Assembly (NCBI GenBank): GCA_008802785.1
Contig: VUYT01000044.1
Coordinates: 1 to 64,000 of the forward strand
Origin: Symmetrospora coprosmae
Taxonomy: Eukaryota > Basidiomycota > Cystobasidiomycetes > Symmetrosporaceae
Reading direction: 5' to 3'
DNA length: 64,000 bases
Shown here: positions 1-10,353 of the stretch, in pieces
How positions within the stretch are numbered: the first letter of the stretch is position 1
How the letters are laid out: the number at the start of each line of letters is the position of its first letter
Program-made: the position numbers and the translations under genes
The notes under the pieces: generated by a model
Told to the model about the DNA's origin: nothing
Seen by the model: the letters and a program-made list of their open reading frames with translations, nothing else
Database searches by the model: none

Positions 1-58
1 GCGTGAGGGGGCGGGGGGGTGGGGGGGGGGGGGTGTGCGGCGGTGTTTGTGGTGGGGT

Positions 59-110
<52 letters not shown>
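59..110. repeat. Poly(G) tract, 52 bases
   Basis: An unbroken run of G, preceded by a further G-rich stretch from about position 9 with scattered T and C. It lies outside any recognisable gene. Such a run can fold into G-quadruplexes and is also a common place for sequencing or assembly trouble, so its true length is doubtful. Confidence 0.9.
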
Positions 111-112
<2 letters not shown>

Positions 113-950
113 GGTGTGTCTCTGTCCAAGCAAGGAGCGAGCACGAAGCGTGCCCGGTGACGAGGCCTCGGCGGTGCCTGAATTGCAAGGTGGACGGCAT
201 CGATGTCAGGCCGGAGCGGAGAGCACCAGTGCGCAGCAGTCAGAACGCTGCTAGGTAGCTACAGAGTCCTACATTGTCCACCTCTCCCTGCAACTTCCCG
301 CATCTTGCGCATACCGCATCACGGGTGGGTGGTGACGGAGCGAGGTCATCCCGGTGCAGACGTGCGCCTGAGAGACGGGTACTCTGATCTCAGCCACACC
401 AAGGCTCACGCTATAAGTCAGGATACGTGCAAGGCGCTGAAATGGAAGCTCATGGCAGATAGGTACGCGTGTATAGTGAGATCTGAGTTGTCGGTGAGAC
501 TTGTCGGCCATGAACATGGACTAGATACAGAATGGTGGGACAAGGTGCTTAAGTGCGCGAAGCCGTAAATATGTCGAGCATGCTTTCTTTACTGGCTTTG
601 GAGATGTATGGGGAGGTGATACGTTTTGACAGACTGGCGTGGGCGCGTTACTCGCCACCCATGTCTCCACCACCGTCGCCGCCGTCTGTATGAAGGCACA
701 AACCAATAAACGTACATCAGCATCAAAGGAGCGTTTGTACTGTCGCAATCTCTTCATTCTGTGGCTTGGCTGGCAATCGCACACACCATCTCCGTAGTAG
801 TTGTTCGTGTCACCACCGTCCCTGTAAAATGGGACACGACATGTCTCGGGTCAGTATGTCGGTGCCCAGCAACGCGTTGTTCGATTTCTCTCACATAGCG
901 CTTCCTATGAGCATTCCACCTGCATCACACAGCAGTAACATCGAAGATGA
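111..950. other. Intergenic, no gene recognised
   Basis: Only short open frames without family resemblance or sensible splice structure occur on either strand. The right end is the 3' flank of the minus-strand WW-domain gene. Confidence 0.6.
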
Positions 951-1735
951 TTAGCTTTGCAGCCCTCCTATCGAAGATACGAGCCAAGACAGGCGAGACC
1001 CACCCAGAAGACCGCCTCCGAGACCGGCAGCCAAAGGCATACCCATGCCGCCGCCCTGTCTCCGCTGTCCACCCATCATTCCGCCGCCGCCCATCATGCC
1101 GCCCTGCTGTGAGTAGCCTCCGTACCCCTGCTGAGGGTACATGGGCTGCTGCCCGTAGCCGCCCATCTGCTGCTGGGGGTAACCACCGCCGCCCATCATG
1201 GGCTGCTGACCATAACCACCGTGCTGCGGCTGGCCGTATCCGCCTCCACCGCCATTATGTCCACCTCCGTGTGACGGCTGCTTGAGCTTGTTCATGATGC
1301 CGCCGAACAGGCCGCCCTTCTTGCCGGAGTCCCGCTGCTGCTGCTGCTGCTGGTACTGCTGGCTATCGTAGCTAGACGACGACTGGCCAGCTGTCACACC
1401 GGGTGCATTGTATGCAGCGCTCTTGCTGTCCGAGTGGCTTCCGGTAGGCGGCGGCCCGCTCGGCGCGGCGTAGCTAGCCGGCGCCTGCGACTTTGCGTTC
1501 TGTCGCTCCTGCTCGTTCGGGTGGACCCAGTGCGACTCTGCGCCATTTGCGCCGTTCGTGTTGACAAAGAAGTGCGTGTTGTACTGGTCAGACCATTGTG
1601 CGACCCATCTGCATGAGGATAGGGGCGAGGGTCGACGTCAGCGAGCGAGGTGGCCACGCGGGCGGTGCCCAGGTGGAGAGCAAGAGAGGACCCTCACCCA
1701 TGCGGAAGCGGCTCTCCAGTGTAAGGATGTGACAT
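951..1735 (-). CDS. WW-domain protein with Gly/Gln-rich tail
   Basis: Predicted two-exon gene of 231 residues: exon 1 at 1698-1735 and exon 2 at 951-1608, with an intron of about 89 nt that splits a Gly codon inside the WW domain. Residues about 10-40 form a WW domain: the first Trp lies in PHGWVAQWSDQ, the aromatic strand in YNTHFFVN, and the second Trp in ESHWVHP. WW domains bind proline-rich ligands. The rest is low complexity: a Gln run, a basic patch (GLFGGIMNKLK), then repeated GYGQQP/MMGGGG units and a hydrophobic Gly-rich end (PLAAGLGGGLLGG). The tail suggests a self-associating adaptor that may contact membranes; that is inference. Both the domain and the splice join are clear. The partner is unknown. 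Confidence 0.75.
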
Positions 1736-1968
1736 GATGCGATGCTATTGCGCCTGCGTGGAGCTGTGTGTGTGCAAGTTCTGCAGTGCTTGTGAGAGTG
1801 GAGATGCGGCTGAAGAAGAAGGGCAAGCGGGCAGCCAGCGGGGGGGCACCCGTGACACGTTCGATATCGATCGCCAGTGGCGAGAGACGCCTTGGCATCG
1901 TTACAAGCTGCAAAGAAACAAGACAGAGCCACGATTCAAGAAGCACACAGTGACAACAGTCACGATGT

Positions 1969-4900
1969 TCACCAGTCGTCGTCATCATCCACCTCGTCTC
2001 TCCGCCGCCTCCGCTCTGCGTCAGAGTCAGAGTCCACCTCGGCTTGCTTGTTCTTGAACAGACTGTCCAGGTACTGCTGTTGCGACTCCTCCTCTGTCAT
2101 CTGCTTCCGCATTACTTGCTGCTTGGTGCGGGGAGCAAGTGCAGGTGCTTCCGAGACTGGGACATATCACTTCACGTCAGCTTGTCCCAGCTCTGTTTGC
2201 AGATGGTAACGACTCACGCAGTGCCATTCCCTCGGGTCGCAGATTGACATATCTCGCCTCTACATCTCGTCCGGACTCCCACTCCTGCGGCCCTACATCG
2301 GAACTGGCAGCCAGCTTATCCAGGGTGGGCGGGAAGATATCATCCTGGAAGAAGTCCATCTTTGCTCGCGGGATCGAGAACGAGACGTGCTGGATGCTGG
2401 CCGGAGTCAACCGGTATGCACGCGCTACTTCAACCTTACGGACGTCCACTGTCTGCTTCGGCAGGAATGCAAAAGCGCTCTGCAGCTGACCGTGCTCGAA
2501 CGAAGGGAGCTTGGTGAACGGCTTGTTCTTGTCTGCACTGTCGACGTCGTACGCATGGCATGTTCGCTCGCCCTTGCTGAAAGCGAAGAGGATGTTGGTG
2601 TCTGAATCGTAGTGAGGGAAGAGCAGCGCCGGCGAGACATCGATTTGTGCCTTGCCGATGATCTGCAAACCTGTACCATCGTCCATGACGCGGTGCAGCA
2701 GAATCTCGCGGAAGGCACTGCGCGAGAAGCCGCTCGTGATGAGATGCCTGTCGTCCACCCAGACGACTTTGCTAGGGCGGACCGAGTCGTGCGAAGGGCC
2801 GGTGGTAGGCTCGGCCGAGGCGTTACGAGGATCGATGATGCGGATCGTCTTGTCCTTGCAAGAGACTGCGACTCGAGCTCCTAAAGCATCCCACGCGACG
2901 GAATGGATCTGCGACAGAGCCAATGTGTCAGCTTCGCGTGGCGAATACTGGGCGGCTGTCTTCACCCACCCCTTTGCCCGGCATTGTTGTTTTCGAGACG
3001 ACCCTGCCCAGACGTGTGTCCCACACCCTGAGTGTTGCGCCACCTCTGTCGTCGGAGACGCAGAGCAGAAGATCCTTGACGGCAGGATGTGCCTGCAATT
3101 CTAGCAGCTTATCGGCTCCGCCGTCCAGTACCGTCTCGGTTTCTCCATAATCACCCCCGAGCTGTTCTGGCACCCTGAAGACCCGGATCTTGGCGTCCTG
3201 GCATGCAAGGTACACCCGGGTCTCGTCGAATGGGTCCAGGACAAAGTCGACGATATCGCTTCCACAGGCCAGGCTCGGCGCGTGGACCGGCAGTCTGCCT
3301 TTAGCCGCTATGGGATGCACGGCCAGGCGTCCTCCAGGACCGGCAAGAGGGTAGAAGAGGTAAACGCTGTTCGCCTTGAGCAGCTGCACGGAAGCGCCCA
3401 GTGTTGTCGCTACACCGTGCACATCTTCGTAGTCGGGCTTGAGCGCTGTCTTGCCGGCGAGGAAGCTGCGGCTCCAACGGGTCGCCGGACTCGCCGCTTT
3501 CGATGTGGCTGGAGCAGCGGGTTGCTGTGACTGGATCGGCCGACTAGATGGCGACGCGTCTGTTGGACGGGCTGATTCGAGACTGCGGGCCGAGGTGACC
3601 TGCTTTCCGTGTAAGGGTGCTGCAGGCGTCGGTATGCTTGTGCTCGCTGTCACATCAGCCAATCTTCCGGCCTGCTCCACCTCCTTCTGCGACAGTTTGA
3701 CTTTCTCGAGCTGATCGTCGATGGCTTCCACGGGAGTTGGCGAGCTCTGGTCTTCGGATGTTACGGCGGGCCTGGGCGACTGAACTGGAGCGAGTGGCTT
3801 TTCGGCCGGTTCTGGGCGGACAGTTTTTGCGTCCGACTGGGCAGCTGCTGGCGGCACTGTCCCGGGCAAAGGCGCAGGCGTAGGCGTCTTCTGAATGCGC
3901 TTCGGCGAGCGAGCACCAGCTCCGACGCCCCAATCGCTTTTAGGAGCGGGGGCAGCCGTCTCGACTTGCTCGTCTGCACCCTCTAGCCAGGATCCAGCAT
4001 CCTGCGCGGGTGATTGATAAAGTGGATGCGGTGGATACAGCTCGGAATGAAAATCGAGATAGTTGCGCCGAGGGACCTGGATGGTGACGGGGATCACTAC
4101 TTCTTGCCCCAGGATAACAAGTTTGGCGACTTCTGCCTGCATGACGTCGAGCGTCCCTGATGTAGAAGGCAAAATGGCAGCCCCGACAGATGCTGTCGGG
4201 AGAGCCGCTGCTCCCTGAGTAAGCGTGCTGGTGCCAGTGACCTCGATCCATCGCAAAGACATGTCCGCCTGCACACGGTAAAGTGCTCAGATCTGTAAAT
4301 CACCTGACTTTGTTGCATCATACTCCTACTCACTCGACCGACGAGGTATACCATCTTGCGAGTCTGGTCCACCAGAGGCATCAGCACGCCAGTATTTGTA
4401 TCGAGCCGGATGTTCGAGATGGGTTTGGCAAAGTTGCGTGCGTCCCAGAGCGAGCATTCGCGGTCTCTTGTCTTTGTGAAGCCTGTTGTAAGGATGAGGT
4501 CCTCGCTAATCGAGGCAATCCTGGTAGGCTTGTTGAAGCCTTGGTGTCCAGGAGCAAACTGCGAAGCGGAGAGACAGCCGCTTCAACCGACATGCATCTG
4601 AGACTGAGAGAGGAGTAACGATGTGGGTAAGACATACTGAGCTGGCTTTCTCAGTCGAGTTGCGGACATCCCAGACGTTGACGGTGTTGTCCTTGCCAGC
4701 TGTGTGTACGAATCTGCCGTCGCTGCTCCACCCAGCCGACCAGTGTCCCTTCTCAGGCCCCTTGAAAGCCAGGGCAGCCCTGCCAGCGTGTGCGTCCCAT
4801 ATCTGCGTATCCGAGCCCTGGTTCGAAAGCAAGAGCCCAGATGAGGTCGGGTGGAACTGCACGACCTCGACAGCCCGCTGAGCTGGCGCGGTGAGCGTTG

Positions 4901-5489
4901 CTGAGATTTCTGGCGTGAGTGAAGTGCCTGCGCTTCCTGACACGTCACTGAGCGCTGGCATGGATGCGACGGCTATCCGCCCACCCTCGCTTGCGCATGC
5001 CACGAGAGGCTCAACCGGAGACAGGGCGAAGTCGGTCACGGGCCGGCCCGAGGCGTTCCAGGTCGCTGCCTTCTGGCCGTACTTGCCCGGCTTGCCGTGG
5101 TCCAAGAAGAGAAGCGAGCCTGTGATGCATGTACAAGACAAGCGGGAGGAGATTAGCTTTGCGGGGTCGGTGATGCTTTCGGAGACCTCGCTCGGGGACT
5201 CACCGACGCTTGAGCCGCGCTCGACCGAGTATTCGGTGGATGCCTGTATGCCATTGCTCGCTTCGAGCGGAGAGGATGTCGACAGAGGAAGCTCCGAGAA
5301 CCAATTCTCCTTCTGCGGTAAGCGGAAGAAGACATCTCAACCTTCGCGCCTGCTCTGATATCTCCCCAAGCGGCCAGCACGACGACCTTTGCAGCTTGCA
5401 AGCGGCCCTTCATCACCCGAGCGCACCTTCCCAATATTCGCCTGGACATTCTTGAACGGAGACGCAGCGAGGAAGCGACTAGGTGCCAT
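1969..5489 (-). CDS. Coronin-7-like tandem beta-propeller actin regulator
   Basis: Seven exons (5427-5489, 5204-5312, 4638-5119, 4334-4558, 2970-4268, 2218-2908, 1969-2156) join in frame into about 1018 residues. The start MAPSRFLAASPFKN matches the coronin N-terminal signature. The first WD40 propeller (SPFKN, LLFLDHGKPGKYG, NVWDVRN, LILTTGFTK) is followed by the typical coronin extension (LDVMQAEVAKLV, VPRRNYLDFH). A long Pro/Ser/Ala-rich linker leads to a second propeller (IRIIDPRN, LITSGFSR, FFQDDIFPP, NLRPEGMA). Two propellers identify the coronin-7/POD1 class rather than the single-propeller Crn1 class. The C-terminus is acidic and ends in DDDDDW, like the Arp2/3-binding acidic tail of WASP-type proteins. 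Known members act in actin turnover and Golgi or endosomal traffic. Introns have strong GTGAGT-type donors. Confidence 0.9.
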
Positions 5490-5749
5490 CTTGCCGCGAT
5501 GCCTGTGATTTGGTATTGAGACGAGAAGCATGCACGTGCAGGGCAAATGACGCAAAGCGGCAAGGGCGTCCAGGATGGAGACTCTTCCAGATGTGCGTGA
5601 GTACGCGATGCATGTACATCGAAGGCACGCGTGACATCAACAATGACTGCTGCACTATAGACTGCGTGTCGTGAGGGAAGAGAACCGAGCTACAGACACT
5701 GAGAGGTAACGGCACTAGAGGCAAAAGAACGGCTCGACATCGGAGCTGT

Positions 5750-8273
5750 TCAGGAGAAGAAGAGAGCGATGCCGAAGACGCAGGTCGCGATAAGGAGCCC
5801 TTTGCATCGAAGCATCTGCTCGAATGGGGAGAAAGGCCGGACGCCTGCACCGTCGAACGAGCCATGCAAGTACCGGTACTTGCAGCAGCCAATGAATGGC
5901 GAGCGCGGACCATCCTCCGAATTGGCAGGCGAGGGGCTCCTTGAGGTAGCCGTATCCGCATCGGGATTCTGCGATGAGCGTTTTGAGCCAGAGAGGGGTG
6001 AAGCAGGCCGGAAGTTGCCAGTCGCAACCTCTTGCAGCGGTGTTGCCCCGGACAGCAGAGCGGACAGGCCGGCGCGAATGCGGGAAAAGGTGGCTGCGAG
6101 ACTGATCCCCATAAGTCTGAACAAGGATGGCAGGTGGAGGGGATCGACGCATGGCGCAGTGTCATTGGCCGTACCTGGCCAGATGGGCGGTGCGGGTATT
6201 CTCTGAGCGACCGGCAGCTCAACTGCTTCGCCAACAGTCGGAGAGGGCATTGCACTTTGTCCACTGGACGCTGAGCCAGTGGAAAGGGAGTTGCTCGTTG
6301 GCGGATCTGACGGAAGCAAGTCGGAGTTCTTGCTCTCGCTGCTCGACGGTCTGCTCCCGCAGAGGGCGGTCCCAGACCGAGTGTAGACGGGACGCGACAC
6401 CTCGAAAATTGAGGCAGGGGCAGCCCACCGCTGGTAGCACTGTTGTACCCGAACTCCTACATTTGCCCGAAACAGAACGGCTGCCAGGTCGACTTCCATC
6501 TCGGTCAATGACAGGACCTTGGCGCCACCCTTCTGCCGGAGAGACGCCAGCTCGCCGCGCTTGTCGAGTCCCCAAAAGTCAATATCGCCCTGGGTGAGAT
6601 GACTAGCTGCATCGCCCTCCAGTCTTTCATACAGTACGGGCACGAGAGTGGTGAGCTTGGACAGTCGCCGTATAGAAGTGTAGCGCATTGCTACGTGCTG
6701 GGCGAGAGACTCGCCAGGCGCCGTCCGCAGTAGGAGCAAGACGGCATCGATGGCAGCTGCCTGGATGAGTAGAGTAGGAAGTAGCTTGTGCACAAGCTCG
6801 TTCTCCTCCGTAACGATGTTCGGCCGAAGTACACCGCGCAGATCATTGAAGGGTTTGACAACCCGTTCGCTTGCAGAGTCGATGTCCTGCGTAGTCTCAA
6901 CAATTGGCGCTCTTACGCATTGTGCCGGGTGCCGCGCTATGTTGTCGTTGGAGGACTCGGATGCGGGCGAGAGGTTCCGCAAGAGATCGGAAATGCTCTC
7001 CTCGGAACTGGCTGGCGAGCTTCTTACATTCGGTCGACTGGCCCGAGGAGCTTTTCGTTCGCCTTTCGGCAGGTGCAGCAGCCTTTCGACATTTGGCAGG
7101 TCGGTATCTGCAGACATGGAGACCGGGCATGAGCGAAGGAAACGTCGTCACGGATGCTAGAGTGCAGAGACGCTTACCGGAAGATCCTACGACGAGAATG
7201 CGCAACGCAGGCTGAGAGATGGCCGCTTGACCCGACGCCCGGAGGTCGCCTCGGCTCTGTCCACCTAGATCCACTCGAATACTCTCTGAGGATGGGGCAG
7301 ACGAGGCTGACGATGCGGCCCCGACGCTCGATGCTGCTCTCAACCGAGGCATGACGAGCTCGGCGTTGCTGTCTCGGATGGCGGTGTTACCAGCGGATCT
7401 CCCTCTCTGCTGGCGTCTTCCGCTTCCTGCACTCGCGTCATCTTCAGAAACGGATGCCAAATCTTCCATATCTCCCAGCGAGTCGACCCTCGAGAAGTCG
7501 GACATCGCGTCCGTTGGGAAACTCGCCAAACTCGTGGTGCTCATCGAGGAGATTGAGCGGGCCTTGCCAGAGGTGACAGGCGATACCGGAGCTGATGCAT
7601 GTGGCTCGAGGCTGGATGCGAGGTAGTGCGCCAGTGTAAGCGGTGGAGATACGGCTGCCTGACCATCAAATGACATGCCGGCCAGGTGGGCCGTGTGCAG
7701 TCCGGGCGTTATCATGCTACTCGTCTCGTCGAGGGTTCCTGACGCCGCCGTTGTCGCCGTTGCCACCTCCACTGGACCCGAGCCTGCAAGTGTGCCAGCA
7801 GCAGCTGCTCCACTGGCCGGACCGTCCGCCGAGACTGGCCTGGCAGCGAGAGCAGTCAAGTCGCTCCCTGCGTCGTCGCTGCCGTCGCTGCTGCTATCGG
7901 CGCTGCTGAGCTCGCTGTTGGACCTCCGAGTCTCGTGACTTGCTGCAGTCCAGTCGAGGTCCGAGGGAGACGAGGAAGGGTAGGTCGACGAGGAAGGTGA
8001 TGTGCATAGGATGACCCTGGAGCCTGTCCCATTCCATACCGAGTCGCTTGTGACCCAGCTGCTGCTCCCGCCCAGCTCTCTATCGCCGACCGAGCTCAAG
8101 GCCGATGCTGCTGACCATGCATACCCGTCTGCCGGAGGTCCGCGTCTCCCTCCCTCTTCTGGACCTATCGCGTCAGCAGGCCTGACAGACGGCGATACCG
8201 TAGCCTCCTCCTCTTCGTTGACTGCACCGGCGTCGTCTCGTGCAGTAGCAACGCCTCTCGCTGTCCTGAACAT
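5750..8273 (-). CDS. Serine-rich predicted tail-anchored protein, unknown function
   Basis: Two exons (7178-8273 and 5750-7107) give 817 residues in one frame. I do not recognise the family. The first 360 residues are Ser/Ala/Asp-rich and probably disordered. At the exon junction lies a short hydrophobic strand (LRILVVGSSDTD) that looks like the first beta strand of a Rossmann or P-loop fold, but no Walker lysine follows. A more ordered, partly hydrophobic part follows (LLPTLLIQAAAIDAVLLLLR and LTTLVPVLYERL). The last 16 residues (LLIATCVFGIALFFS region) form one hydrophobic segment at the very C-terminus, the arrangement of tail-anchored ER or mitochondrial outer-membrane proteins. The start is placed at the first true ATG; the open frame continues upstream without one. 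Confidence 0.6.
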
Positions 8274-8432
8274 GGCGAGCTGTGCGGAGAACGAAAGGCG
8301 TCGGCGACTTTGGACCGACCTGCACCTGCTTGGTGGCAATGAGAGCGCTCACTGCCAGTGAGAAGGGGAACAGCTTGCATGAATACAACGACAGCCACTC
8401 AGCAGCGCAGGAAGTCCTCGAGGCGCACTTAT

Positions 8433-10030
8433 TTACTCTCCAAACACCAAGAACGCCTGTTTCCGAGCCATGCCAATCCACCAGGATCTAGCGTCCAGCG
8501 CTTTGCGTGCTTCAGTCTTGAGTGTGTGCACTTGCAGCACCGAGCCGTCTTTGCATGAGATCAGGATGGAGTCGCTCAGTGGGCTCAGCACGGCCGCACC
8601 AGGCTGGGTCGGGACCTGCTTGGCCAGGCCGGAGGAGCGTGGATATGCTGTTGCCGAAAGAAGCTGTACACGCTTGTGGGCGAACATCGTCCAGAGCGGG
8701 AGCTGGCAGTGGGTGTATTAGTGCAGTGTGACCCTGCCCTCTTCCTGCTCCACCTCACGCACCTGATGCGCCATCCCTCGAAAGCGCCGGGCAATGTCAT
8801 CTGCAGACATGCTCGAGAAGTCCACTTTGGCATCCTGGCTGCGCAGCTTAGGCGCCTGAACGACTTGGCTCGTGTCTTGTGTGTGAGCGCCCGCCTAATG
8901 ACGTGCGGTAGGCGAGTTAGCGGCATGTAGCGCGATGGCCGCAGCCGGCGAGACGTACCTGCTTGATATCAAGCTGTCGGAGGGTGTCGATCAGTAGCTC
9001 GGCGCCGACCAACGCTAGCTGTTCTTCCAGTTGTTCGTAATCTTCTTCCCCGTTCAGAGCCTGAGCTCATCAAGCATGTTGCTTCATCAGCGGGCTTCCT
9101 ATGGTGCACCTGCGCAAGAACCGCGCGCTAACCTGCCAGCTTTGCGCAAGGATATGCCCCTCGTCGAATGTGCCTCGACTGAGGGACTGAATCGTGACGC
9201 CTGTTTCAAGCTCTCCATTCACGATGCACCATTGTATCGGCGCTGCTCCTCGATACTTGGGCAGCAGGGAAGGATGCACGTTGAGCGTGCCGAGCGGTGG
9301 AAAGAGGTCAAGCAGGCGTGACGGGATGAGGTGGCCGAAAGAGGCGGTAATGAGCAGGTGGGAAGGGGAGTATGTGTTGAAAGGCGCAGGAGGCTGAGTT
9401 GTCGAGAGTCAGCTGCAACTCGACAACTCAGCCGCAATAGGTCGGAGCGTAGCTGCTCGGAGCGCAATGAGCCTTACGGTGAGCGCCTTGATACCGCCTT
9501 CCGGGAGGACAGCTACTGGGAGACCAATCTCTTCCGCTCGTGTTCGCAAAGGCGCTAAGGTGGACGAAGGGACATGCGTGAGCATTCAAGCATTGCCCGC
9601 GTGCACATCGCAGGTAATGCTGCTGACTGACGCCGCCGGACCTCCTTCAAGCCTCGGGATGTCCGTTTATCTGGCGAGACGAGGACGTGAAGTTCCTGCA
9701 CGAGGTCTTTCGGTGTCGGAAGGCGTGGCATGTCTCAGTGTTGGCAGATCGAGCGGGCCTCCTGCAGATACAGCCAGGCCTGCCTTTGCTCTGCTTCGCC
9801 AGCGCGTTCAGCGACGCTATTGAGAATCGGTCACCGCCGGCAAAGAGGATCTTGAACGGAGGTCTCGACGGCTCGCTTGTTCCGGCCTCGACGGATGGCC
9901 CTGCAGGCGGACCAGTGTGTAGACGTGCAAGTTGTGCAGCAGGGTCGGAGCAGCGCCGCCAACCATTCTTTCTAAGAGCATTCGAGGTCGCAGAAGCCAG
10001 CTGCTTCTGCAACGAGCCGACCCGTAGCAT
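8433..10030 (-). CDS. FMT1: Mitochondrial methionyl-tRNA formyltransferase
   Basis: Seven predicted exons (9784-10030, 9632-9706, 9478-9554, 9133-9393, 8959-9060, 8763-8894, 8433-8702) total 388 codons with all phases consistent. The first about 45 residues are basic and Arg/Ala/Ser-rich, fitting a mitochondrial presequence. ILFAGGDRFSIASL is the formyltransferase N-terminal strand, and NVHPSLLPKYRGAAPIQW is the catalytic signature (Asn and His of the folate-dependent transferases). It is followed by ETGVTIQSL and EGHILAQ. The C-terminal domain (VDFSSMSADDIARRFRGM) is also present. The enzyme formylates initiator Met-tRNA for organellar translation. Intron 1 appears to use a GC donor (AAAG then GCAGGC). 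The intron before exon 4 contains a perfect hairpin, listed separately. Confidence 0.9.
9392..9433 (-). repeat. Perfect 15-bp inverted repeat over an FMT1 intron acceptor
   Basis: Arms 9392-9406 and 9419-9433 are exact reverse complements separated by a 12-nt loop. In the transcript the loop holds a CTGAC branch-point consensus, and the 3' arm holds the acceptor CAG; the last two stem bases are exon. Confidence 0.85.
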
Positions 10031-10353
10031 TCGTCGCGAATGATGCGCGCTAATATAGTTTGGACGGCGATCTCGTCAGCTTCCACTCTGAAGGAGAAAA
10101 GAGAGGGCGAGGACGGAAAAGCTGCTGTCGACAGACCGCGGCGCTTCCGACACAAAGACAACCCTACAATGCGAAAAACACCGACTTCCAAGCATGTTGT
10201 GAGGTGCCACTGTCTGAGAATCGTTTTATGCGCCTGTTCAGACAACACGCTACGGGGACCATCGGGCTACATCAAAGACAATACGCGATGCGCAGCACAG
10301 CACAGCAAGCGCCGACCGGAGGCGCTACAAGCCGATTCCAGAATGCAATTGCC

